Shown here one piece after another: positions 1 to 12,169 of a stretch of 64,000 nucleotides of DNA (position 1 is its first letter; each line of letters begins with the position of its first letter). Origin of the DNA: Megalobrama amblycephala (Eukaryota; Chordata; Actinopteri; Cypriniformes; Xenocyprididae); assembly GCF_018812025.1 (NCBI RefSeq), contig NC_063052.1, positions 30,953,951-31,017,950 on the forward strand. The letters are read 5' to 3'. The notes beneath the pieces are model-generated. The model saw only the letters and a program-made list of their open reading frames with translations, made no database searches and was not told where the DNA came from. Position numbers and translations under genes: made by a program.

Positions 1-18
1 ATGAGAGAGTTACTGTAC

Positions 19-357
19 CTTCAACATTCACTTGAAGATCTGCAGATGTTTCTGTGCCGTCTGAGTCCTCGAGTCTTAAAGTGTAATTCCCTGAATCTGC
101 TCTGATCACACGGTTTATTATCAGAGTCCCATTAATGACTCTATCTTCAGCTCTGTTATTAAAAAGATCACATTCCTTTATCTTGTCATTCTTTACTCTA
201 CAAACTGGATCATCTTGGTTGTTTTTTATTCTCTTTAATATCTTCAGGTTATATTTACTAGCGTCCACCATCAGCATATTGAGTTTGTGTCCCAGAGCTG
301 CGTAACAGGGATCTTTCTGATTAAACCTGCAGTTAAACTCCAGACCTGAAGAACAAA

Positions 358-405
<48 letters not shown>

Positions 406-3400
406 TGAATTTTAACAAAACTTTTATTACAAAAAAAAAAATTCACAAAGTATGCATAAACATCAACTCGCCCTCAAAAACAGTGCACAGAGCTTCATTA
501 CAACACCAGATACATTCAAATGTGACATTATCAACAGACTTATAGTAAAGAAAATCAACCATAACTCTTGATTTCACCAAGTTAAAAAACAAGGCTACTA
601 TGTTCTCATTTATATTTTGTTCTATTTTCCTTTTCCTACTTATATAAATGGCCAGTTTTGCTTGGCCTAGAACAAAATTCAGTAGTTGACAAACAAATCT
701 CTCTTTTTTTCACATATTTGAACCCCAAAATAAACATCTCCAAAGAAAAGGTCTCATTACAACTCCTAAAAACATTACTTACAACTTGAAATAAAGGTTG
801 CAATTTAAAACAATTCATAAAAGCATGAAAGATAGTTTCCTTATCAGAGCAGAAAGGACATGTAGAAGAAACCTCAGGGTTTAAAACTGAAATAAAAGCA
901 TTAACCGCGACAGCACCATGGAGAATTCTCCATTGCAAATCACCTGTTCTCTTGATCAACGGTGGTTTATACAAGGATCTCCACTCAGGTTTTATGCTTT
1001 GATCCAGTTTAAAAACATCACGCCAAGGAGTAGCAACTTTTCCATTTAAAACCTTCTTGCTAAAAACCAAAACAAGACCTGTACAAAGATTTACCAGTAC
1101 TTAAAAAAAGTCTTTACACAAAAATGCAACATTTTCAATGAAAGGAGAGGTAATCCCTTTAACATTTATAGACAGAAGCAAACAAGGAAAATAGTCTTTG
1201 GGATTAGGAACTCGAGAACCAACGCAATACTCTGTTAACAAGTCCATTTCAGTTGTTTTAAGCGCAGCTTGCCATTTCATGAGTAACTGGGTAACCAGAC
1301 GAATAGACCTGATTCCCAAATATTGAGCTAATGCTGCTTCATTCTTAAAAACCAGCCCTACAATGTCCAGTAGCTGACTCAGAGTAATAATGTTGTATTC
1401 AATCAGCAACCTATTAAGTCCAGGAAAAAAAGAATTGTCTGTCAAGTCAAACCGGGAGCCATAGATTAAAGGCTTTTCCAGTAACCAATGAAGAGAATGT
1501 GAGTTTTCTGGTCGTTGAACAACAAAGAGACTCCAAACTTTAAAAATATTCTTATAAAAAATTGGTAACGTGGAGGTGTCCAGTTTTAGGGGATCCATCA
1601 AAAAAAGTGCCTTGTCGAGCCCCAAACCTGCAAAACTGCATAAAATCAGGCATGAAACAGCAAGCCAGCTAAAATTTGATGGTCCATCCAACAGTCTTTG
1701 CACAAACTGCAGACGAAAGGTTGCAGTCCTGCTTTGAAGGTGTATTAGTCCTTGACCACCTTCCTCCTTGGGCAAAAACAATACATTTTGTGAGACCCAA
1801 TGTAATCTATCCCAAAAAAAGTCCACCAGAATAGTCTGGATTTTTGAAAGCAGGATCTACACATGCAAACTTATGCCATAAGGAAGATGCCACCAAATTA
1901 TTAATTAAAATATGTCTTCTGTATGACAATTTGGGAGACAAAAGCTTCCATTTTTCTAGGCGTCCTTTGACTTTTTCAATTAAACCTTCCCATTTTTTCT
2001 GTACTATTGTCTCATCGCCTAAAAAGACCCCCAAATATTTAAAACCTTCTTTTCCCCATTGTAAACCAGCAGGAAGTTTTGGTTTTCCACCTTTCCAGCT
2101 TCCTATTAGTATTGCTTCACTTTTATTCCAATTTATATTGGCAGAAGATAAAACTTTAAATTTTCCAAGCAATTCAGATAAAACCTGTACATCACTTTGC
2201 TTGCTAATCATAACTACTATATCATCAGCGTACGCTGATAATAAAAAAATTACCATTAGAATTTGGCAAAGATATACCATGAAGTTTCATTCTTATTTTC
2301 TGAAACAAAGGCTCTATGGCCAAGGAATAGAGCATACCAGAAAGGGAACACCCCTATCTAATACCTCTACAAGCTCCAAAAGGAGCACATAGACCACCGT
2401 TGACCTTGAGAAAGCTCTGAAAGTCACTACAGAGAACTTTCACCTGATCTATACATTTTTTACAAAAAACAAAAGCTTCCAAAACTCTCCATAAATAAAC
2501 ATGCTCAACGCGATCAAAGGCCTTCTCTTGATCCAATGATATTAAGCCACAATCTAAATTTAGCATCTTAGAGACATCAAGAAGATCTCTAATCAGGGAA
2601 ACATTATCAAAGATTGACCTACCAGGGACACAGTATGTCTGGTCAGGATGTAAAACCTGGTCCATAACCTCTGCCAATCGATTAGCTAAAACTTTAGAGA
2701 GCAGCTTGTAGTCACTGCACAGGAGGGAGACCGGCCACCAGCACTTGGTGTCCATCAGATCACCCTTCTTGAGTAGGAGATAGCACGCGGCTCAAAACAA
2801 CTACAACACGTATTCTCAGAGAGTGAGAGAGAGGACGCAAAAAATAGCTGAACCATGTGATGAGGTGTAAAAAACAAGAATAGAGCTGTGTAAAGTTTAA
2901 ACTTTAAATATAATCAGATCTTTTTTGTGTTATTTTGTATGTGGACGGGTGATAGATATTCTAGCTGCTGTTGTTTGTCAATGTTGTATGACTTAATTCA
3001 CAAATGAAAAAAGTTCACATCTGTGTTTTGTAATTGAACAGACGCAAGAGATTCTTTGCACAGCTTTGTTCTAACTTTATAGTTGGAGTATTATTTTGCA
3101 GCAGTGCTTGGACCTATTGTGAATAAATGTTGGTTATGTTGACATGAGACATGCTGTTTCCATACGGAGTTACAAATGTGCTTGTGATGTTTGACATTTG
3201 GCCCAAACCAACTCAGATATACATAAACAAACTTATTTAAAGAAATATAAGAAATACAATATATACTAATGAGCCTTATATATAAATTAAACAATTTAAC
3301 TATATGACAGTATGTTATCAAACTAATAGGCCCAAGGTTAAAAAAATAAAGTGCTCTATTTTCACACACTAATTTTGTACTTAATATACTAAAAATTCTT

Positions 3401-4622
3401 CTTTAGTACTTCTTAAGATAATCTTAAGAACATGTTTACTGAACTGTGCTACAAGTAACTAATTAGCTCATATTTTTTAATACAGATATAGTTGTCACAG
3501 TGTCTGTAACAATAGTATGTTAAAAGCACATTTTAGTTCATATTTATGGTGTCTCAAAAAAGCACAGATGAGTACACTTAGATGTTCTTAAGATTATCTT
3601 CAGAAGTACTAATAACATAATTACAAATGTACAGTGTATTTTTGCAGTTGGTTTGATATCTTTATGTCCAACGGTGTTGTAGTTTAATGGATTTAAAGGG
3701 TTCAGTATTGTATATTAAGATTAATAATCTGAAAAAACAAGCTTTGTGCAATAGAGGGAATAATATTCTGAGTAATTTACAGTTGGTTTGATATCTTTAG
3801 GTCAAACAGTGTTGTAGTTTAAAGGATTCACAGTGTTGCATAGACATTTTTCTGAACATTTTACTAGTAGTTTGATACCGTAATGTCATACAGTTAAATT
3901 GTTCAATTGATTTATAGGGCTAATTAATATATATTGTATTCCTTTAAATTAAATCTTGTGCTATGCAAAGGACATTTAATTACGTATATCTGAGTTGGTT
4001 CGGGCTCAAAACATGAAATACGCAGAGAGTTTAATGGTATGAAACCGAATGTCAAACGTTAAACGTAAAACTACCGTGTAGTACGTCTGTACTGTGTGTG
4101 TGTTCTACTGCGGTTTATTTTCAATAAAAACAGAGGAAAAAAATATTGAAATTACCAAAATAATTAATCCGTTAGAATGCTTTTGACTTTAAGGAATATG
4201 TAGGAAAATTAAGACCCAATGTGAAAGTGCACTGCCAAAAATAACATTCTGCCTACGCCACTGCAGTGAATGCTGTTTGTATTTTCTGGAAAGGCAGAAC
4301 AAAATCAGTTATACTTTGTCTAAGAAGACCATATGCAGAATATAATTATAAAAACTATCATTTTGATTTCATGTCTTTAACACATACTGTGACTGTTTGA
4401 TTTCATCTTCCATCTGACATATTATAATACTCCACTAACACACACTGTTTAGAGCAGAAAACACTGAGACTAGATCACTTTGGAAACACTCTTAATGTAA
4501 TATTACAGTGTTTTTCTCTCAGAGATTCATGTGATTGAACATCATGATCAGTTTGAGCTGAAAGTTGACTCACATGCAGCAGTTTGCAGCAGCAGCAGCA
4601 TCAGTCCAAAGATGAGCATCAT
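19..4622 (-). CDS. CD2/SLAM-like Ig-superfamily receptor, left tandem copy, 5' part only
   Basis: Two exons are visible; the rest lies left of the window. Exon 1 (4622 down to 4574) starts with two adjacent ATGs and encodes a 16-residue hydrophobic signal peptide, MMLIFGLMLLLLQTAA, ending on a phase-1 GTGAGT donor. Exon 2 (345 down to 19) follows a TTCAG acceptor, is open over all 327 nt, and ends on a phase-1 GTACAG donor. It encodes a V-like Ig domain beginning CLEFNC and containing the F-strand motif DSGNYT. No cysteine sits where the canonical F-strand cysteine would be, which is usual for domain 1 of CD2/CD48/SLAM proteins. The exons match the complete neighbour at 9405-15029 closely; exon 2 is 9 nt shorter. 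The intron carries a LINE. Ligand and signalling are unknown, and the C2, membrane and tail exons cannot be judged. The gene could be functional or a 3'-truncated copy. Confidence 0.75.
366..402. repeat. (GA)n microsatellite at the LINE 3' junction
   Basis: About 18 GA units follow a short CA tract 20 bp upstream of the V-exon acceptor (minus-strand sense). In the paralogous intron a long CA tract holds the equivalent place (12126-12167). The LINE 3' end abuts this repeat. Confidence 0.9.
403..2795 (-). mobile_element. 5'-truncated, frameshifted Tx1/L1-type LINE
   Basis: Minus-strand reading gives ordered pieces of a non-LTR ORF2. Positions 2755-2354 hold the reverse-transcriptase fingers/palm with PVSLLCSDYKLLSK and SLDQEKAFDRVEH. 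Positions 2280-1807 hold the palm with an intact AYADD catalytic box. Positions 1826-1101 hold the region after the RT. Positions 1070-636 hold an RT-associated zinc-binding domain with C-P-F-C, H and C ligands around 850-900. Frame changes between the pieces show it is inactive. The endonuclease and ORF1 are missing, so the copy is 5' truncated near 2795, as usual for target-primed insertion. The 3' UTR spans about 403-635 and ends in an A/T-rich tail against the GA microsatellite. Wording of the RT motifs best fits the Tx1 group of fish L1-like elements; this is from memory of the family, not a search. Confidence 0.85.
2811..2860. repeat. GA-rich remnant at the LINE 5' junction
   Basis: A short imperfect GA tract (around 2818-2836) lies just beyond the truncated LINE 5' end. 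The bases after it (from about 2855) align with the bases after the (GA)n tract at 12816-12841 in the paralogous intron. The LINE therefore sits between two GA tracts that are one locus in the other copy. Confidence 0.5.
2940..4260. other. Intron segment present only in the left receptor copy
   Basis: The flanks (before about 2940 and after about 4262) align with the paralogous intron near 12900 and 12935, but this 1.3 kb has no counterpart there. It is AT-rich and has no open reading frame of note. It holds three diverged copies of a short motif near 3644, 3779 and 3862, each built round TTTGATAT and GTTGTAGTTTAA. It is probably an unrecognised repeat insertion, or sequence lost from the other copy. 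Confidence 0.4.
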
Positions 4623-5500
4623 TTCTCTAAAGTCCAGTTTCCAGAAGAGCCCAATCCCAGCAGAAGAGTGTGGATGCAGCTTCAGATGGAGACATGAGTG
4701 TCTGTTCTTCAGTCCGTCTGTGTTCTGGCTCTCATGAAACTCCTCATGAGGAAATATCTGACCACTTCACTGAGAAAAGAGGAAGTTCCCTCATATGGGG
4801 GAAGGCAGAAAATACACTAAAAGAAAATTGCACTAAAAATACATCTAAAAATGAATATGAGAAAGGAGTAAAAAGAAGTAACATTTTAGCTACATTTCCT
4901 TAAAAAAAAGTGCTAATCTTATTTAAAGCAACACAAGAGAGAGATAATTTGATTCAAATAAAACAGTATCTTTACTGTGTTTATGAAATGCTTTAGACAG
5001 TTTCATTGAGAGTTAAAGCAGAATAAGGCCTACATGATCTTCCTCTCGTTGAGTGAGTGTGTGATGATGTTTTAGTGTTTCATGTCTGTAGAGAGAGAAT
5101 GAAGAGATGATTCTGACCTTCAGCCCGTCTGGACTCAATCTTCTGTTTACTGGACCTGAGACTCATGAGACGCGTTGAGTTCTGGAGCTGCTCAGAGCTC
5201 ATAGAGAGCGACACCTGCAGGAGGAAACTACAACTACAGCTGAACTCAATTCAGCACGACCTGCTTTTCTAAGTTTAATTATTTTTCATTTATTAACTTT
5301 TTATCTAGCTGCATTACAAAAAAAATGTATTGAATCATTCATCTATTAACAAAAAGTAACAGAATAATCATTAATAAATCTATCATTGACAGAGTACATA
5401 AAAATAACACTATTCTAATTCTTTATCTTGTTTCACTACAGTAAGCCTAAAAAATCTATTTTCAGATGTTGGAACTATTTTGAGGGGAAATATAATTAAT
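4262..5500. repeat. Segmental duplication block, left member
   Basis: Sequence around the signal-peptide exon and its upstream flank is repeated at about 12935-15545, interrupted there by a transposon. Similarity includes intron 1 before the exon, the exon, the 5' flank, and an AT-rich stretch near 5306-5480 that matches 15370-15545. Together with exon 2 (19-345 versus 11778-12113), this shows the receptor pair arose by tandem duplication. Confidence 0.8.
4623..4800 (-). promoter_or_regulatory. Promoter-proximal region of left receptor copy with PU.1-like site
   Basis: Upstream of the paired ATGs the two receptor copies are almost identical. About 155-170 bp before the ATG is AAAAGAGGAAGTTCCC (4775-4790, plus-strand writing), which fits the ETS/PU.1 core GAGGAAGT used by myeloid and B-cell promoters. 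The same bases occur at 15178-15193 before the right copy. The transcription start is not defined. Confidence 0.45.
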
Positions 5501-7428
5501 TGTTTATGTCATATCTGTAAACACAGAAGTGTTGCATTGGGTTTAATCAACTGGGGAATAATAATCCACAACGACAGATATAATACATAATAGTATTATA
5601 TGACATTTTGATAAAGGTCGATTCCTCAAACCCTCAGATTGATCTGTACATAACAGCGAAACACAACTGACTTCAAACTACTCCACATGACATGCAGTTT
5701 TCTGTTCCACACACAGATGGAGATAGAGAGGCTAAAGCTCTGTAGTGCAGTTTTAAATCGGTCAAATAAACTATAAAAATAAAGGCTGTGTAATAGACCT
5801 TTATCAAAGAGTGTAGAACCCAAGAGGCGAAACTTATCATTTTTTGCTAACAGCCACTAGATGGCGCTCCGGTAGCGCAGCCGCCATTATGGGGTGAAAA
5901 TACTAACTGGACCATTGAATCCTTCACATCTTACACACCCAAAATTGGTGAATTTCACTGCCAAATCAGAAGTGCAATAGAACAGTTTTTTAAATTATGT
6001 CACCAGTAAATTGTATGGCTCCTACAGTAAATGCTGTATTGTCTTATATATGTTTCAATTTACCAGTTGTGGAATCCAACCATTCATCCATCTGAGGTAA
6101 CGTAGTTAGCCTACTTTACTGGGTACAGTTGGTACACATTTTGCTTTTTCTGTTACCACACCAAAACTAGGGACTGAAAAGAAGTGATTTTTCATATGAC
6201 ATTTCCTTTACTTGTCTACTAAAATATTAATAATTATTAACATCCATAAGTAGGTCATATTTGCCAAAATTAGCTCATAAACACAAGAAGCTTTTTTGTT
6301 CCAACTGTACCCAGGTACAGTTGAGACACCCATCCAGAATGCTGTAAAGCTGCCTAACCAATTCACTGCAAATGCAAAATACCTTTAAAAATGAGAATTC
6401 AACAGTTTTTATTTCCATTTAGTATTTTATTTGATTATTTGTTCAGTTAAAAGTAGTTCATTTGTAAAACATTGTACAGTAATGGCAAACAGTGATACAA
6501 TATTTAATTTCAGTTCATTATTTTAATATTAACAATTGAAAAGTTGAGTAACAGTAGAAAACATTGAACAATTTCAAACCGCAATAATAAAACAGATGAA
6601 ATCTATTAGGCTAACTTGTGATCTTACATTGTGCAACTAAACTGCATGTGCCGCAATAGGATCGGTACATTTGGTACATTGTGTCTGTACCCCACTGACC
6701 ACCTCGAACATTTCGCTAGATCTTACGATGACCTTGCATGACACAAAGTCATGTCCACTTCAAAGGGCCCTTCAGAATGAAGGATTTCGAGGGGTACAAC
6801 TGATAGACACTTTGGGCACCCATGATCCTTTGCACAGGGAAGTTGTTTGTTGTCACAGAATTGGTACAGGAGGCTCGGAGTTCGATTTAACCTATAAATG
6901 TATGTATAGTATTTTTCTATACTACTAATATTTATGTGAGTTAGATTTGGTACATTATTAGGGTCAAAATGACATTGTACTTGAACAAAAATACTTTACA
7001 GCTCCCTTCATCAGTCCATTCAAATGTTTCAAATACATAGACACAATATACATTATATTTAATGTAAAAGACTGGCAGTAGCTTATAATGTTACTACAGT
7101 AAATGAATGCGTATTAATACAAAAAGTACACCAGGGGGAAAAAGACGGAGGCGCCTCCTTGATTGTTTTGTTAAGATGACGCTGAAGTGTGTTCCTAAAC
7201 AAGAGTTTATTTGACCCCTATAGCCTTCATCCCTTCGAAGCTCTCACTCCAGAGGGTAAACACTTTGAAAGGATTAAGGCATAGGAACGAGTCCTTCCGA
7301 ATGGAGCGCAGGGTTGCAGTCTTTGCTTCTGACCACCATGACGTATTTCCTGTATTTGGCTCAAGTGCTCAAGTAGGTGTGAAGACTGCAAGTGTGAACT
7401 TTTGATTATCCGATGGGACACACTTACA
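5501..7428. other. Intergenic sequence, no gene seen
   Basis: This stretch is AT-rich, with only short chance reading frames. The only notable short motif is the CTCF-like site at 5854. The repeated GGTACA-type words between about 6120 and 6960 suggest a decayed repeat, but no ends could be fixed. Confidence 0.5.
5854..5867 (+). promoter_or_regulatory. CTCF-like motif
   Basis: CCACTAGATGGCGC matches the vertebrate CTCF core CCASYAGRKGGCRS at every position. It lies between the two receptor genes. Occupancy is inferred only from the motif. Confidence 0.45.
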
Positions 7429-7950
7429 GGCTGCGTCCGAAAACCTAGGTAGCTGTCTTGCTGCCTCGCTGTCTTATAAGATAATGACTTGTACGGCAGT
7501 GTTTGTGCATGAAGGCACCTCACGAAATTGATTTCTGACAGACTTCTGAGGCAGCGTAACAGTTTAATGATCTACAGCAATATAGCGCGAGCTTTGGTGA
7601 GAACTAAACAAATATTTAATTATTACAGTAATAATTTCTCGATAGAAATGATATCAAAATTGAAATATGTTGGTCAAAATCGTACATTTATACACAAAAT
7701 GAGCAGCAAACGCAACTTTCGGATGCCATCTTTATTTTTCTAGCTCAACTGTCACAGAATGGAAAGCACAGGATTGTGGGATATCAAAGGCAGCTAAGGA
7801 TACATCTATGCTTCCTTCAAAAATCGATCTGAGGAAGGCATCTCATGAGACAGGAAGTGAAGCTAACATTGGATTCGGACGTGCCTTGATGCCTTACTAC
7901 CTTGAAATGTGTCCTCGGAAGGCAGCATTTTCCAGTTTTCGGACGCAGCC
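7429..7950. mobile_element. MITE with GGCTGCGTCCGAAAA ends
   Basis: The left end GGCTGCGTCCGAAAA at 7429 is mirrored by TTTTCGGACGCAGCC ending at 7950. Subterminal bases are also partly inverted (GGCAGC-type words). No transposase is encoded. No clear target duplication was found; the surrounding 7.2-8.5 kb contains other inverted words and may be an older element carrying this one. Confidence 0.7.
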
Positions 7951-9004
7951 ATAGTCTTGCAAAAAGTGCAAGTGTTTACAGAATTTTTAAAAAATTATTA
8001 TTTTCAGTACTTTGCATTTTAAAATAAATTTCTAAATGTCTGTTCAGTGGTCGCTATGTAACTAACAGAAGATACAATTTTAAAATTGTGGCGATTCTTT
8101 AAGCGATAAAAAACAGTTGCAAATGATGTACAAAATATACACAACCTACTCATCTTTACATCAATAAAATGTACAACACTTTATATTTTACTATCAAATT
8201 ATATGTCATATATAATTAATTTAACTTACAGTCAAATGTTTTCCTTCACATCTCGTGATTTCAGGGCATGTGAGTTCCCAAACATAATGCATGATGGGAT
8301 ACACTTATCCTCCAATACTGCTCAGAAGCGGTATTCAAGATAGTGTGCATTTAGGGCACAACACTTGGGCATTTTTAAGACATGGGACAGTCTTGTGCAC
8401 TTACTTCATGTCGCATGCATGAGCTCTCAAGTGGTCAAGACCACAAGTGTGGGTGTTTGGACAGGGCATATAATGAATTTAGGTCTCTAGGGAACAAAAG
8501 TGTGTGTTTTCAAACTGGTGGGTGTTTATAAATCATGCAATGAAAATGATCCTCTTCACCTGACCCCACCCCTAAACCCTACCCACACTCTGACGTGAGC
8601 AAATCAGTTAACGCTCTCAAAAATGCCCCTCTGTGTGTGGCCTCACCACTGATCCGGTAACTCCTGTTACTGTACTGCAGAGATCTGTACTTGCATATAA
8701 GTGTGAAAGACAGACACTTTCCTGATCATTAGCGACATCTGCAGGAGGAAACGAGTTACAGCTGGACTCATTTACTAAAATTAAATTTTATTTGATAACT
8801 ATTTAGAAATTGCAAATGTTTAAATTTGATGTTTAATGTGCACTTTCTGTTAATTAATATGAAAATTATATTAAATAAACAAAAAAAATCTTGCATTTTT
8901 TGACTGCAAAAAGTTTAATTTCAAATAGTTTTATTTTCATTTAACTCAATACCAAAAAGTTCATCCTAATTTAAACACAGATTCAAATTACTGTTTTTGA
9001 AGAA
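7951..9004. other. Intergenic sequence with repeat debris
   Basis: No gene was recognised. A short block near 8727-8765 (around GCGACATCTGCAGGAGGAAAC) resembles one at 5209-5250 in the flank of the left receptor copy, so it may be part of the duplicated unit or a shared repeat. The rest is AT-rich. Confidence 0.4.
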
Positions 9005-9169
9005 TATTTATTAATATTCTAGAGTGACAAAGATTCTGAAAAGAAATGCACGAATGTGGCTAAAAATGTTAAACATCATCAAAATTCTGCAAATTCAAGC
9101 GGAAGTTTAAAAGCACGAACAGCAAAACAGCAGACACCACAAACACACACAGATCAAGAGGAATAGTTT

Positions 9170-9300
9170 TGAATTCAAGCTTTTTCAATTCAAGTTGAAA
9201 ACTTTTCACAATACATGTTGTTTCAAAGCAGCTTTACAGAAAATGCTTGTTTATTGTTACAATTGAGGAAATATTCTGTTATCAGCCAGAGATGAGTGTG
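9170..9300. repeat. Dispersed fish repeat fragment in the receptor 3' UTR
   Basis: The stretch with TTTCAAAGCAGCTTTACAG matches the blocks at 39355-39480 and, inverted, 52330-52400. All carry the 'CTTTTCA...AAGCAGCTTTACAG' core of a very common fish dispersed repeat. It lies just past the receptor stop codon (9405), so it is probably part of its 3' UTR. Confidence 0.55.
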
Positions 9301-9404
9301 TCACAGTAATCTTCACAATTGTTGGCGTCGCCTAAGAACATCGTAGAAACAGGAAAGCAGAAGGAGAGGATTTCTCATAGATGTGATGAGATCTGCTGCT
9401 GGTC

Positions 9405-12122
9405 TCATGAATCTTCTGCTGTGTGTTCATGTCCTTCTCTAAATCTTCTCATTCTCACTTTTTGATCTTCCTGTTTCTTTCCTAAAAGCATCACATTATC
9501 ATCATCTTCACACTCTTAATATCTGCATGTCAAACCCATAATGATGATCATAAATGTCTCTGACCTGACGTGTGTCTCATGTAGATGTGAAAACCTCCTA
9601 ACAGACCAAACAGAACCAACAGCTGAAAACTCCAGACCAGCACAAACACCACAGACTCTGAACACACTGAAAACAACGATTAGAAAGAAAACAAAATCGA
9701 TCCGTCATGTTTCCTGTAGCGTGTTCTGTTAAACTCGTACCATGATTTGATGTCTGTGTGCTGCTGGTCAGTGTAGAGGTCAAACTAGAGGTCACAGCTG
9801 CAGTAGTTGATCCTGTAATAAAACATCTGCAGAATCACTAAAAACAACGTCAACACAAATTACTGCTGAGATCGGCTGAAATAAACTAATTCTCATCCAG
9901 AAATGTTTCGAGAATGAACTGTGAATGAAGAGAACTCACAGTTTGCATCACTGTTTTTTTTTTATAAATATGTGAACATGTATTACAGTTTTTGTCAATT
10001 GCTTAAACACTATAACCAGGCTTTTGAACTAAAATTTCAAAACCATAATGCCATTTATCAAAAAGCACACCCATTTCCCTAAACTATAAACACTATTCCC
10101 CTGTTTTGACACATGAATCAATTGTTGAACTGTCACTGCAAAACTCTAGACACAAATCCCCTAATTTCTCATTGCCTACACCATGTTGTCATTTAGAAAG
10201 CACTAGCATTCAATATTGTTCACTCAAGTCAGCATAGCTTGAGCTCAATTAGCACACAGTTACCCACGTGGAAAACAATAAGAGTCAAAATTTATCACAC
10301 ACCAATCAGAACCTTCAATAGAGAGATAAAAGAGCCCGGGTTCATTCAGTTTTGGAACAATGGATCCAGAGAGACATGATTGAAAAGGTTGAGGACACCA
10401 GAGAGGAGGAAGAGGATGAGCGAGAGCAGTAAGGAGTGGAGGAAGAGGTGAAGGAGGAGGAAGAAGAAGAGGATGATGTGCGAGAAGACAAGGAGTCTCA
10501 GATGAAATTCGTGCCACTAGTTGACCATGTCCTTGTCCATGGTATGAGGGAGGCTGGGCAAACTTAAGTTACTTCACCATCACGTCGATCATAAGAACCT
10601 TCAGGGAGGAAAACAGGCAGGTGTACCTCAGTGTACTCTACTGTAACTTTTGAGTGCTGTGCTCTGTTACAACACATGCATCAAATTGCCTTACATACAG
10701 ATAGAGTTTCTGCCTGCTTCCATTTTGTAAAAAGGATGTGTTACAGTTACAGTATTCAGTACTTCTATTTTTGTAGGACACAGAGACGATGGAATAGAAG
10801 AAGCCTGACTAGACATTTCAGTTGATGTGTGCCAGGGGTGGATCAGGCATGCAAGAGGATTTCACCCCCGCTGCCTGGATAGGGCCAGTGCAGCCTGTGA
10901 TGTTGATGAGATTCTCTGGCCTGTCCCAGACCAAAGATGTGATGCTGGGGCAGAATATTTTTTTGTTGTTTGGTGTGTTGTACTGTACAGTACATTAAGG
11001 AATAAAAAATGGGCAAATGTATACACATGTTCATCATGTGAAAAGTGAGGGGGAGAACCACAAGCAACATAACTTATTACTGGTTTTTGTTTTCTGAAGT
11101 ATTGTTTTGAATTGATCTCACCAGTGTGTAAGACTATGTTGTAGTGTGTGTGTTTTTGAGGGCTTGTGTGCGTGTCTGAGAGCGAAGTTTGGTTTTTCAG
11201 CAAGAGTGAATGGTGTTGAGTGCAGAGCTTCATTTTGACCTGAAAATTAGGATGTTTGGGGAATTGGGTGAGACGTTATGGATTTGTGTTTACTGTTTTG
11301 AGAATATGAGGCATAGTTTCAAGAAATGTGTTTAAGCAATCGAGAAAAACTGTAAAATCTCACCAGGACAGTGTTTTACTCTAATGTTCTTCTGTCCGTG
11401 ACTGACGTGGTTCTTCACACTGCAGATGATGTTTCCATCAGTTTCCTCATTCAGCTCAATGATGGGGTTTCCATCCTTCAGTGATTCTCCATTCAGAGTC
11501 CAGCTGTAGATGAGCTGATCCCCGTCAGAGGAGCAGGACACTGACTTCATCCCACTGGAGGAGCAGCTGATTGACACTTCCACTGAGCCAATAGGAGCTG
11601 GAGGGAGAGACACGTGACAGTCACATGTCAAACAAATGCATAAAACAAACATGGCTTGTTCTTAAATGAGTTTAATTAAACAGAAAATCAAATGCAGTTG
11701 CTTTTGCTGAAATTCTTCCAGACGTACAGTAATGAGCTGCATGAAAAAATGAATAAGTCTGACAAGAGTTACTGTACCTTCAACATTCACTTGAAGATCT
11801 GCAGATGTTTCTGTGCCGTTTGAGTCCTCGAGTCTTAAAGTGTAATTCCCTGAATCTGCTCTGATCACACGGTTTATTATCAGAGTCCCGTTAATCAATG
11901 TCACTTCAGCTCTGTTATTAAAAAGATCACATTGATACACCCTTATCTTGTCATTCACTACTTTACAAACTGGATCACTTGTTTTGTTGTGGTTTATTCT
12001 CTTTATTATCCTCAGTCTATATTCAGTAGTGTCCACCATCTTCAGATTGAGTTTGTGTCCCAGAGCTGCGTAACAGGGATCTTTCTGATTAAACCTGCAG
12101 TTAAACTCCAGACCTGAAGAAC

Positions 12123-12169
<47 letters not shown>

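Noticed and set aside
5080..5250. Possible minus-strand exon with acceptor and donor (starts VSLSMSSEQLQ)
   Set aside because: Borders look like splice sites, but no link in phase to the receptor exons could be made.
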